DNA of 64,000 nucleotides from the NCBI GenBank assembly GCA_033296885.1, contig MU864001.1, positions 41,582 to 105,581 on the forward strand, given 5' to 3'. Position 1 is the first letter of the stretch, and every line of letters starts with the position of its first letter. Below the pieces are notes generated by a model. It was not told the origin of the DNA and did not search any database. It saw nothing but the letters and a program-made list of their open reading frames with translations. Of this stretch, positions 32,555-43,488 are shown one piece after another. Origin of the DNA: Triangularia verruculosa. Lineage: Eukaryota; Ascomycota; Sordariomycetes; Sordariales; Podosporaceae. A program made the position numbers and the translations under genes.

Positions 32555-33792
32555 GAAGATTTTAATTAGCGGAAGTATGCTTGCCAGTCTCCAAAGCCCA
32601 CTCGAGGTGAGTTGTTGTTTCTGGGTGGTCAAGACATGGGCTCTTCTTGTTGAAAGCTGAAAGGAAAAAGCCCCAACTAAGTACTTCAATCTGACGTCAA
32701 AGGTTACAGTTTCTGTCAGCTTTCCGTGATTAATATATCTCCCTACCTATCCAACCACTCCAAGTGGCGGCTGTTATGATGGAATGGACCTTCAGCTCTC
32801 TTTCTTGACCGAAGCTATCCGCGTAATGTGGCCAAAGTGCGTTGTTTTTACTCTTCGGGGGAAAGGTGTTACACTTGGGAACAATTTGAAGGCTGGAGAA
32901 ATGCTAGCTTCAAAGCAACCCCTGCTCTGGGAGGTTCACGAAGGCTGGACAAACGGCCCCCAGCATCCGATGTCGAGTTCATGTACGCCGTGTCCTTGAC
33001 ACATCACCCAAACGACTGTTTTATCGCATTACCGGTTTTTAACTTTTGGCACCTGGAGCCTGAGTCATCTGCCATGACAAATTCGTGGGGATCGTGGAAA
33101 TCATGCTGCTGCAGTATGACGAGACATGGAAGTTTTCCGTGACTGTGGAAGAATATTAGAAGGAGCGAGGAGTATGACTGCCCAAGGCATCCTCTTGACT
33201 CAGATCTCGATCCGAGACACGCATGGCACGGAGGTCACCTGTGTGGTTTTGTCAGTCGAGTCGAGGTCCATCTGTGCAACAGTGTCACAACGTACTCACA
33301 TGGCATGTATGGCAAGCCGGGACCTGTGGCAAGACAGTGTGACAGCGGGAAATCACATCTGTTCCTGCATATCTTAACAGTCGGGACGCCAACCGAGGGT
33401 CGTCTCACGACTGGAACTCGTATTAGCGGTACCGGCATCACGATAGGTGACACAATGACACATGAGGGACCTCAGCCGGCTGTGAATACGCGGCCATCAT
33501 GCACAATGATCTTGTTATATTCTTCATCGATTCCTTGCCATGGCACCCATCATACAGTATGCTTCCTCAATTTCCATCCACAGCTTCTCAAAATGGTCTG
33601 AAGATAAGACCCATGTGGCGTCCGAAAGGGCTTCTTATGTGCCTCGATTCGCTCCATGTTTTGCCCATTCTTTGTGGTGGCAGTCTTGCTAGAAGTATCG
33701 TGGAAACTTGAAGTGGTCACTTTGTCTCGACATAGCTGGTCATTGTTAGTTTGCTTCCTATTTAAGAAAAGCCGATTACTTCTGGAAACAAC
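32555..33792. other. Spacer upstream of the surface-protein gene
   Basis: About 1.2 kb containing the surface-protein promoter. No gene is supported. An ATTAATATAT sequence around 32731-32740 is the nearest TATA-like element, some 180 bp upstream of the preferred start. Confidence 0.35.
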
Positions 33793-34116
33793 CTACAGGG
33801 CAATGAGACTGCCGACCATAATGCTGATGCCTAACATGGCTAGCAACGCAAACATCAGGCCTGCTGTGCGCATTCGTCTCTCAGCTTCGTCGAGGGTGTC
33901 GGTGCGTACAGAAAACACACGGACAAACCAGGTGCGGTTGGCGGTCGAGTTGGCATCGTAATCAGGCGGGGCATTGTTGCGCTCAAGATCGACAGGATAA
34001 GCAGACCGAGACTCCAAGGGAATTGCGACATAGTCGGGAGCAGGCTCATAGGCCGGGGCAGCCATTGGTATGGTCTTGTCTCTTTCCATTGCTTTTTGAG
34101 TAGTTTCTTGAAGCAT
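33793..34116 (-). CDS. Possible small tail-anchored protein with a PPxY motif
   Basis: A 107-codon frame. The last 22 residues (GLMFALLAMLGISIMVGSLIAL) form one hydrophobic helix at the extreme C-terminus, the layout of a tail-anchored membrane protein. The preceding part is polar and contains APPDYD, which fits the PPxY motif bound by WW domains of Nedd4/Rsp5 ubiquitin ligases. There is no signal peptide. Alternative starts are the Met at residue 10 (34089) or an upstream exon not found. It stands alone, with no close neighbour. It could be a chance frame, but the composition and ordered layout favour a real gene. I do not recognise a family. Confidence 0.4.
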   Translation of the reverse strand: MLQETTQKAMERDKTIPMAAPAYEPAPDYVAIPLESRSAYPVDLERNNAPPDYDANSTANRTWFVRVFSVRTDTLDEAERRMRTAGLMFALLAMLGISIMVGSLIAL

Positions 34117-35470
34117 GTGTGGGCGGGTCGGGTTGTGATCTTGCGACAGGTCAAGATTAAGAGAACGAGTTGGTTTCTACTGAAGCCCGACATGCGGCGT
34201 AAGAGTCCTCCTGAAGGGACGCGCTAGACGTGTATGGCTCTCGTTCCTTCCTCTGTTCAGCAGTCGACCTTGTGGATCACGTGTACTCTGCGCAACAAGC
34301 CTGATTGTCGCTAATATCCAGGCTGCTCCTTACGCCACTTGTGGTAAGCGCTATCAGATGAAATGTGGTTGTTGCTCCTATCCTGATCTTGATATATTGC
34401 TCATGACTTCTGCTGATATTAGCTTCAGTAATCGCTGTCTACGGATCCTTGATCGTATTCCTCAACATCATCATCAGAGGGTTCAACTGCTTTGACTGTC
34501 TTTATATGAGAAGATGCTTAGAATTTATCAGTTTCGGAAAGCCTTTATATTTTACGAGCCAACGGTACACGTCGAGGGCCTCAGAGACGTGAGTGTAATG
34601 AAATGTAACAACTTAGTTCATAAAATTCCGTGTTTTCATGGTTTGAACTTCCATGCGTTCTCGTAGCTCAGCGTAAACCAAGCCCCTTGTCATGGACAGG
34701 ACGAGGTCGCTAAACAAAGAGTTGAGTTCTTCCTGAGCTCACGGCTTCCGATATTTGCGGCTCGATATCCTAAGCGTCACTTCCCAGAAAATTGGGGCCT
34801 TGAAAAATATCTCGGGCTTTCTTTGTTCTGGCTTATTCTCATGAGATTGGCTACTAAAGGAAGTTGGCCCCTCACACGCCGCCTCTTCAAACTCGGTTCG
34901 CAGGCACTGGAGTATATGAAGAGCTTTCTGCTCTTTTTTTCGATAAGCAGATTTTTATTATCATGCAACAAGACTCCCAGACGAGCAGTCCTTCTTATCC
35001 TTATGTTTCCCTAATAACAAGGTCACGCCTGCAGCTTAGACTCGCAGGTTTCACCCGTGAGAAAAGCACTGATTTGACCACAAGACTCACGACCTTGGCG
35101 GCTTCTTCGCAAAGATAGCCTGGCAGATCTGTTCATCGACAGTCAATTTTAGCCTCATCACAGGACATCGCAGTTGTCATGCCAAACACCCCCGTTGACT
35201 AACCCTAGCCATCATCAGTCAGGAAATTATTACTGAAGAAAATGTCACCATCTCATCATTAACCCAGTCATCATTTCAGTTTCACATCCTTGCAGGATCT
35301 GCTTTCACTCAGTCAATAACGCAGCCTTTTATCAGCAGTTCGCGTCTTATAAATAAATTCTCAACTCACTGAAACTCACTCTGCACTGGAAAGGAAAAGC
35401 CCTATATTGTCTTCTTTACCTACACCACAGACGCTCGATAGTTTGGTCATTCTACCTCATCGCCATCATC
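34117..35470. other. Spacer upstream of the SET gene
   Basis: About 1.35 kb without a supported gene. It is more AT-rich than its surroundings between 34300 and 34700. The last 120 bases should be the promoter and leader of the SET gene. Confidence 0.35.
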
Positions 35471-36995
35471 ATGCAATCGACAAAGATCACCAGAAGTGTC
35501 ATCAATGCCAACACTCTGGCAAAGGCAGTGGCCGAGATGGAGGCCATTCTTGCTCAGATGGACCCCTCAGACCTCGAGGACGTCATGACCACCAGCACGA
35601 CCAGCCCTGGCGAGCAACTTCTGGTTTGTGTTTCCTCATTCTTTTTTCGGCGGAAAGAAGTACTAACATGGTTGTAATAGTGGTCCGATTTCACTTCCAG
35701 ACAGAGCCTAGAGCAATTATGCTCACCTTGCGGTGCCGCGGGGCCTAACAGCATTGCCCCCATCAAAACTCTAGGGGTCACCTGCGAGCCTGACCATACC
35801 ATCGATTCCAGGGCGGCAGCTCAAGAACTGTTCTCGGACCCGGAGTGCAGCACTAGTGACAGCGACCCTGACAGCACCGCCCTCGCTGCCGAATCTGAGA
35901 ATACTGACGCAACGACTCTCACCAAGTGCTCTCCCAGTGCCAATACAAGAGAAGACGGCGAGGGCTCCGGAGTCTCTGATGATGAGCCTGAGGCAAAAAA
36001 GGAGAAGCTCAAGCTTGGATACGTAATCTTTCCCAAGCCGATTCTAGTCGACGCAAGTAAGGAGCGCACATACCAGATTGGGACCTTTGACGGAAAGCCA
36101 GTATACCACTACTGGTCCCGGTAAGCCCGTTGACATCCCAATTCCAGACGTCTTTAGACATCATTACTCACCATGATCCCCTCAGTGCTGAGCAGTTCCT
36201 CTCCAACTTTGAGTACACCACCCCCCTCGGCAGGCGTTTCCTCTTTGATGGACCAGACAGCCTCCTACCCCCCCAAGATAAAACCGACACCAATCACACC
36301 CCGCAATCCGGCCGCTGGTGGCCAGGTCCTGGCAACATGAAGAAGAATTTCAACTTCCAGCGCTACTTCACGATCCGTCCCTCAAAACTCGGCGGTATGG
36401 GCGCCTATGCCACCACCGACATTGAGATTGGCAGGGTCATTCTCGTCGAGCGCCCCCTCCTCCTCACAACGCACGCCAAATTCCTCAACGATGTCCAGAC
36501 GTTGCCGCCAGCCGCCCTGGCAATCTACAAGAGCCTCGACGGGAACCACTTCTCCGATTGGGCGACAGAGATCAAGAACCGTAACTGGTAAACCACTTCC
36601 CCTCTCTCTCTCCCTCATCCGGCAAAGAAGAAAAGCGGTCCAGCTAACTTCCGTGGGCGTTGCGTGATAGTTTTGATGTCGGTCCCAAGATAGGCTTCTT
36701 CGCCATCGCATCCCGGTTCAACCACTCGTGCGGCCACACCTCCAACGTGTCGTACTCGTACGACAGTACCCGCAAGGTGATGGTCCTTTGCGCCAAGGAT
36801 GATATCGAGGCCGGGACGGAGCTGACTCTGGATTATGGGGTGGGATCTTCCGCTGCCCTGTACGCCATGTACGGGTTCGTCTGCCGGTGCGGGGCCTGTC
36901 GGCCGCTGACGAGGCAGGATCTGGTTGCGATGGGGGCGGACCGGAAGGAGTGCGCTAGATGGGGGTTGGTGAATCAGAGGAAGATGGCGTGGTGA
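35471..36995 (+). CDS. SET domain protein (putative lysine methyltransferase)
   Basis: I read four exons: 35471-35623, 35681-36120, 36186-36587 and 36671-36995, giving 439 aa. All junctions keep the frame, and intron 1 has a perfect TACTAAC branch site. The N-terminal half is acidic and Ser/Thr-rich, then VIFPKPILVDASKERTYQIG. The SET domain starts at about residue 257 (RYFTIRPSKLGGMGAYATTD and VILVERPLL). It resumes after a helical insert with RFNHSCGH (the NHSC cofactor motif, about 347-354) and ELTLDYG (about 381-387). A CRCGAC post-SET-like cysteine motif follows near residue 402. SET proteins transfer methyl groups from S-adenosylmethionine to lysine. The key motifs are intact, so it is probably active. 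The substrate cannot be told, since relatives act on histones and on other proteins. Confidence 0.88.
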
Positions 36996-39900
36996 GGGTC
37001 TGCAAGGGGAGGGGAGACGTGACAGTGGAGAAGAAAGAGAGATACTTCGGAGGTGTAGCCTTGGAGTGGTGTTTTCGCTTCTTTCGTTTTATGTTTGATG
37101 CCCCGGCGGTGGATTTCTCCAAGAGGCGTGCTTGCTCTGGATTAGGATGGAATACGGATAGAGAGGCGAAGCGGTAAAAGGAAAAGGGTGAAGGCTGCAG
37201 CAAGCCATATAAAATTCCGGCGATTGGGTGATAGTTGTCTTATCTTCGGTAGTTTTTATAACACCAAATGCGAGGTACATCAAAAGGACTATCTTGGGTT
37301 GTGGTGATACCCAGGGCAAATGATGCATGTGTACAATAGCAATCCCCCTGTTTCGAGGTCGCTGGGTTTCCTGCTCCCTTCCCCAGAACAGAAATCTGTC
37401 TGCCCCTTTGTTTAAAGGCCAGACAGTATCCAAGCACAAAACTGCTATGTACTGTCGGCAAACATCTCTGAATGAGGCAAAGAGCGAGGTGAAAAGTGCC
37501 TAGGGTTAGGGTCCATGAAATCCACCCCCTTTGGACCCCTATCCGCTGATGTTTTGGTCAGGAGCAAAGAGAGATCCGTGCTCACCGAAACCAAGTCCTC
37601 CAAACAGGGCAAAATTCGCATCCGCCAGAGCGATCTCAAAGGTGTTGAGGAGATTGTAACTCCTGCACAAGCTGCCCGTATGGGTTATACCTGCACAAAG
37701 GTTATGCAACCTCGTATTGATATGGCACAATACTACCATATTGGGACGGCAGAGGACGACACGGTGGGTTTGACTGGCAGACGGAAAGGCCAGAAGGCCA
37801 TTCACACAATCTGCAACCCTCATCGCCGAATCCTTCCCGGGACACCACATACCAGGCCAGGCACGGATGACAACCCCCTTTTTTCTTGCCAGACAAGAGT
37901 GAAGCGGACGCGGTCCGGCTGCAAGTGGGCAACTACCTGCATCAAAAGTGCGATATTCTCCAGATTGCCATGTTGTCCGATTCGGCCTAGTGCATATGTG
38001 GGCATCCCATCCCATCCTTCAGCCCCCCTTTCCCCCCTATTCAGTTGCTTCACTACGACGCTGAAGCAGATATAAATTAATAGCCAGGTGAAAAGAATAG
38101 ATGATCTCAACACCATCTTTATATAATGATAGAAGAAGGAGGGTGGGGTTGTAGTATTTCGTCGAAACCACGGCTGGCAGGCGACTGGCTCAGAAGGCAA
38201 GGCCGAGGCTTTCCGAAGAACTGTGTGATGCTCCTCCAGTATCGATATCATATTCGTACCATTCTGGGATGCAGCCTCCTTCTCAAACAGTGACTCGTCA
38301 TTCTGTCTACGCACCAACACATCTGCCATTCCTGATTATCAGGCATACTATGATGTACGTCTAGCTGTCCTTGATCACGAAATCCAATAAGTAAGAAAGG
38401 TGTGGTATTGACTGACGTATGTTATAAACAAACAAGACAGCAAAAATCTGTTTTTGGCATCCTCTTAAACGTCGATAGAATTGTGAGACTTTCCAAAAAT
38501 ATCAGGACCACAGAGAGATCAGAATGAGACAAGGTGGCGGCTGAATTCGCAGATAGCAGACCGCAACGTGCGAGAGGCGGTGAGAGGTCAAAGGAACAAG
38601 CCAGATTGATAACTCGCGATGTGAGATTCCTGGATGGATAGGGAGATCTCGGCATGTGCATAGGGATGGAAGCTACTGTGCCTACTCGGGTCCTGCTACA
38701 GCCCGCCAAGAACGGACTGCAGCACGCAGTTGCTGGGCTAATGCAGCAGATCTTGAATCCCTTTGGGCCGTACGAGGGACATACGGCATCACCATATCGA
38801 TGAGCTGGTCGTGTTGGATACTGGAAATAGCTTGCTGGTAGATTGGAACCGGAAGATAGGCATTTGAACCGGGTCATCGAGATCCAATCAATAAGTACGG
38901 ACATTGAAACGTGCTGTGACGAGAGACCAAGAGGAATACCACCACCGTTCCGCCGCGGATGCAAGCACTCTGGGCCGTTGGTGATTCATCCGAGCAAAAT
39001 ACATCGGTGGCGCACGAATAAGAGCTGGAATTTGACACCACCGCCTGGCGTGGATATCTGGCATGGATATCTGGCACTTCCTCGGAGCGAGCGGCCGCAA
39101 CTGGAGGTGAATAAGCTGCTAATTGAGGGACCGCCGATGGAGGCATCAAGCCCGAAATCGAGAGCTGCAGGTGTTAGGCAGGCGGAAACAAGTCTCATAC
39201 GAGGAGACAGCCGAGCCCCCAGCGCTTGGGAATACCACGCGATTTTCTAGAACGATTGGACAATGGATAGAGTGGGCGAGGTGCAGCGAATGTGTGTGAC
39301 CCATGTCGGCAGAATCCAGATGATGTGTAGACACCCGCTGTATATGTCGTCAACGCCTCGGCATCGTGAGCATCTGTCTGCCTTCCAGCCGAGCCTGGAT
39401 ATGTAGAACGGTCGGTGTTTTAACCACCGCCGAAAAAAAGACCGGTCTGGCCGGAAAGCTCCGGATAGTACCGACCTCACCACCTCATGGCCGCAATGGG
39501 GCCGAGAGATACAAGGTGGGCCTGTTAGACGTCAAGGCCACAGAGGTTGTCCATACTTGTGAGGATTTCTCGATCGACCGATCCAAAAGACAGCGCGATC
39601 CAAACTGGTTGTCGAAAACAAATTCGGTATTGGGCCATGTATTGGCTCGATCCTGTTGTGCTAGAACTTGCTCAACAACGACATGGCGGTCAACATATTG
39701 CGCCCTGGTGATAGGTACTTTTGAAGACTTATCCAATTGGCATACTCCGTAGGCTCTGCTGCAGCTGGCTGGTTAAGGGGTGACTGTCCCACGGGGTGAG
39801 GAACGACAAGAAGACGGAGTCCAATAAGATGGTCCAAAATTCCCACCTTCTCGGTCTCTATGGCTTACGGGACACAACCGCCCTTCGGCGGGAGATGGCG

Positions 39901-41568
39901 TTGACAGAAACTAGGTAGGGGAGAGTACCCCACGCGGGCCATGGAGTGGATATCAAGTCTTCCTGCCTCTGGGTGTTTATTGAATGGCGTTGCGAGCGGT
40001 TTCCAGCCAAACGGAACGCAATCCGGTCCAAGTTTTTACAATAACTTGTCTGTTGTTCACCTGGCGGACGACTGACAGTTCAACGAGTGGCTATGCCGAA
40101 GCTTCGTTGCAATTCCATTACGTCTTGGTACACGATGACCACAGGCTGTGTACCTAATTCCATATACTAAAGGGTAGCGGGCGTAGAATATTGTGTGGTG
40201 AGACCCGTGGGGGTGAGGTAGGAAACAGGTAGGCCGATAAGGTGCTTTTGTGGCATGATTGGGAGATGCCGGAGGGCAGAGGCTGAGAGGGGCCCCGCCC
40301 GGGAGAGTGTGTGTGCCAAGCTCAGCGGCACCATCGTGCGTTGACCGACGTTACTCTGAATCCCGAGCTTTGGGAGCAGGATGCAGTATATCGCTCACGG
40401 CGGTTCGACAGGGGGATGGGACATTGTCTGGCTTGTGATACCGCCTGCTGAGTTGGCCCTTCGTTCCGAGCGGTGGCAAGAGGGAATTCCCCCATCCGAT
40501 AAGCTCCGAACAGCGGATGGTTGATATGTCGAGCCACGCCCGAAAGTAATCCGGGGAACTCTCCACAGGGCGATAAGCCACCTCAGAGCCCAGGGAGAAT
40601 ATGATGGGTCAAAACTCATGTCAAGGCTTGCCCAGCTGGCAGAGCTACACGTACTTCTTGTGCAGACAGACCGACCGCCTCTCGACGGCCAAGTGAGCAG
40701 CACAGGCAGCCATGATGCAGGAAACCCCGGCACAGGGCTTCCATGTCTTGGTCAAAATCGGATGAGACATCTGGGGGAAGTTGAGTTGACGGGTGCTGCT
40801 GCGCGCGCTGCAGCTGGATTTCCTTGCATCTGCTTGCAAGCGGGCAGTGTGCATGGATGGGAACAGCGAAGTTTTTTCTGTGGCTGCCCTGGTTTTAGTC
40901 GAATGCCAAGACATGGCTTTTGGCGGGGTTATTTCTTGACCCAGCTTCACACCCCACCTTTTCCTTCTCAGCCGAGGGGCCTCGAGGCACCAGTCAAGCG
41001 CTTCAAGGCTTGCCATTTGCTGTCACTTTTGCGCCGTCCCTCGCACATCTGAGATAAGACATTGAAAGGCCGTAATTAACATGCCAGGTCTCGACCATCC
41101 CAAAGAGGCAGTCAATCTGGGAATGAGCCAGAACACAGAGCCGAAACGCGAGGCCAGCGGGGAGTGAGGAGACCGCCATCGGACCCTTTCCTGGCCAGGA
41201 ATACCTCTCATCACGGAGTGTGATGCACAGCGATGCGCCTGCGTCTCTCATCCTCTCACCGACTCCACCAGCGGGATGAATTTTGACTCCTTCCCGCCTG
41301 GGGTGGCCGTAGTTTTATTTTTTTCTTCTTGCCCTGTCGGGTTTGTTGACCAGCAAGTGTGGTTTTACAACGCTGGCACCCAAGCCCAAGCCTCCTCCTC
41401 CTGCAACCACACACACACGAGCTTACTACAACCGTACATTCTTTCTTACACACCGGCCGCAGCAGGATACGTACCTCGCGTGGCTCTAGGTCTCAAAGGT
41501 AGTCAAGAAGCACACTCCTCGCCTTACTTTCTGCTTCCCCCTTCTTTCTCTCTCTTCTCTTCTTCACC
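36996..41568. other. 4.6-kb gene-poor region between the SET gene and APRT
   Basis: No gene is firmly supported. Frames at 37515-38075 (+) and 37820-38329 (-) overlap each other and resemble nothing known. TAGGGTTAGGG lies at 37501-37511. A 13-bp unit is tandemly doubled at 39051-39076. Just before the APRT start (41520-41568) a strong pyrimidine tract marks the leader. Confidence 0.4.
39051..39076. repeat. 13-bp tandem duplication
   Basis: Two exact head-to-tail copies of TGGATATCTGGCA, at 39051-39063 and 39064-39076. It lies in non-coding DNA and probably records a slippage event. Confidence 0.9.
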
Positions 41569-42505
41569 ATGAGCGCCTCCGCCGACTCTGCGCAACCACT
41601 GGCGTCGACCAGCAACGATCAGGTTCCCACCTCTGCCGATAACACCGCCAGCGATGCCTCGAGAGGACAGTCCGCCTCCGCCTCCGCCAGTGCCTCCGAA
41701 CTCGCCCGTACAAAGATAATTCTCCAGGGCGCCCTCAGGTCGTTCCAGGACTTCCCTATTCCCGGCATCAACTTCATCGATATCCTTCCCTTGTTCCAGG
41801 ACCCCGCCGTCCACAACGCCCTGCTCCGCGCCCTCGAGCTCCAAGTGCTCGAGTTTGCCGGCGGCTCGAAGCCTGATGTGGTTGTGGGGTTGGACGCGCG
41901 GGGTTTCCTCTTCGGCCCTTCGCTCGCCCTCAAACTCGATGCGAGCTTTGTGCCCGTCCGCAAAAAGGGCAAGATGCCTGGCCCCTGCGTGACGGCCGCC
42001 TATGAGAAGGAGTACGGCACCGACTTTTTCCAGATGCAAGAGGGTGCGATCAAGCCGGGCCAGAAGGTGCTGGTGGTGGATGACATTATTGCTACTGGTA
42101 CGTTTTGACACTGAGTGAATTGCGCCATTGCGGTCATTCACCACCCTTGGAACACTCCCCCCGCCGACTGGGTTCCCAATTTTCAGCACACACCACCCCA
42201 CCCCCTCCCACCCCCTGTCAGGAGGACTGGCCGCCGTTGCGGTCATCTCATCCGTGGAACCGGAGTCACAATATGCCCCCCCTCATTAGGAAACCGCTCC
42301 AGGAAAAACTTGCCAAAAAATGAGCCCAGGCTAACATGATCTTTTCACACACACAGGCGGATCTGCCGCGGCTGCTGGGTCTTTGGTTAAGCAGCTCGGA
42401 GGTGAGCTGGTTGGCTACCTCTTCATTCTCGAGATTGCCTTCCTCAAGGGCCGTGAGAAGCTCGGTGGCGTCCCTACCATCACTCTTCTGGAGACGGATG
42501 AGTAA
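41569..42505 (+). CDS. aprt: Adenine phosphoribosyltransferase
   Basis: Salvages adenine to AMP using PRPP in the cytosol. Exon 1 is 41569-42097 and exon 2 is 42357-42505, giving 225 aa. The 259-nt intron has a GTACGT donor, a GCTAAC branch site and a CACACACAG acceptor. The core matches APRT: FPIPGINFIDILPLF, VVGLDARGFLFGP, VPVRKKGKMPG and the PRPP-binding loop VLVVDDIIATGGSA at about 167-180. The C-terminus is AAGSLVKQLGGELVGYLFI and TITLLETDE. The protein carries about 47 extra N-terminal residues that are almost all Ala, Ser, Asp, Thr and Gln. Typical family length is about 180. The intron splits the loop codon of GGSA. The long pyrimidine tract before the start is normal for a fungal leader. 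Confidence 0.96.
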
Positions 42506-43488
42506 AGGAAAAAAAAGTATGGCCGACATCGGTGCTTACATTTAATACACGCCACGTCGCCTTACCACACAATACTCGGCGGCTCTTATCCGACATCCAA
42601 ATTCGCGGTTTCCCGGAGCTTTTTTATTTTCAACATGAAACGGTTAATACCCAACATTAGTTTTCTTTTTTTCGCGGGAATGGTTCTTACATGAAGTTTA
42701 TTTCATGATGGGTTGTGTGGATTTTCGAAGCCAATAGACTTATTTGAGGAAGGGGGCTGGGGCAAACGGGCAATGGGGCCGGCGTTGAGGATTTTTCAAA
42801 AAAAGGTGAATGGATGATGATGATGATGATATGTGGGCAGGATATCATCGTCGGGGAAGTAATCGTCAAGTAGAGTTGTGCATTGTATTATGTCTCTTCT
42901 TTCATACTACAATTTTCCCTCTGCCCGTTTGTAAACGGAAATGAAAAATGAATCGAAAAGAAATCATGAAAGACCTGTTCGGAAGTCACATGTGTTGACC
43001 ATCACACAATGTGTCTAGACATCAAGGTTCTCATATTTGCCACAAAGATGCGATGAGCAGTTCTCGACTGACTACATGACTGGTGGATAAATTCCTGCAT
43101 CAGATAATATACATAACCATATAGATGAGCCGGCATAAAACCTATGCAGGGATACTATGCAGTTTGCGATAATTGGGATGAACAGAAATCATCAAACTTG
43201 AGATGAACTTTTTACATTGAAAGAAAAAGTTAAACACAAACAACGCTCAATGCTAATCAAGTAGCACTTTCTAACAACGATATCATCTACCGTCATGTTA
43301 TGTTCCCATCCATCACCATAAGCCACCAATCCGCTGATCAAGAAAACTCATATATACAAGTCCATACCTAAAAATGTCATCTACGCTCCCCCTCCCCACG
43401 TTTCCACCACTCTTCTCACACTAACCCATAACAGCACAACAACTCCCCCAATCCTAACCCACCAAGCCGAACCCTGACCATCCCACTG
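42506..43488. other. Spacer between convergent APRT and mannosidase genes
   Basis: About 980 bp containing two 3' ends. The part 42890-43380 is AT-rich. A GAT trinucleotide run of six units lies near 42812-42830. No gene is seen. Confidence 0.4.

Noticed and set aside
37515..38329. Overlapping frames of 158-186 codons on both strands
   Set aside because: They exclude each other, resemble no family and show no clear splice structure. Low stop density explains them.
38422..38964. 180-codon minus-strand frame
   Set aside because: Ser/Cys-rich translation without any motif or fold-like pattern; no neighbouring exon supports it.
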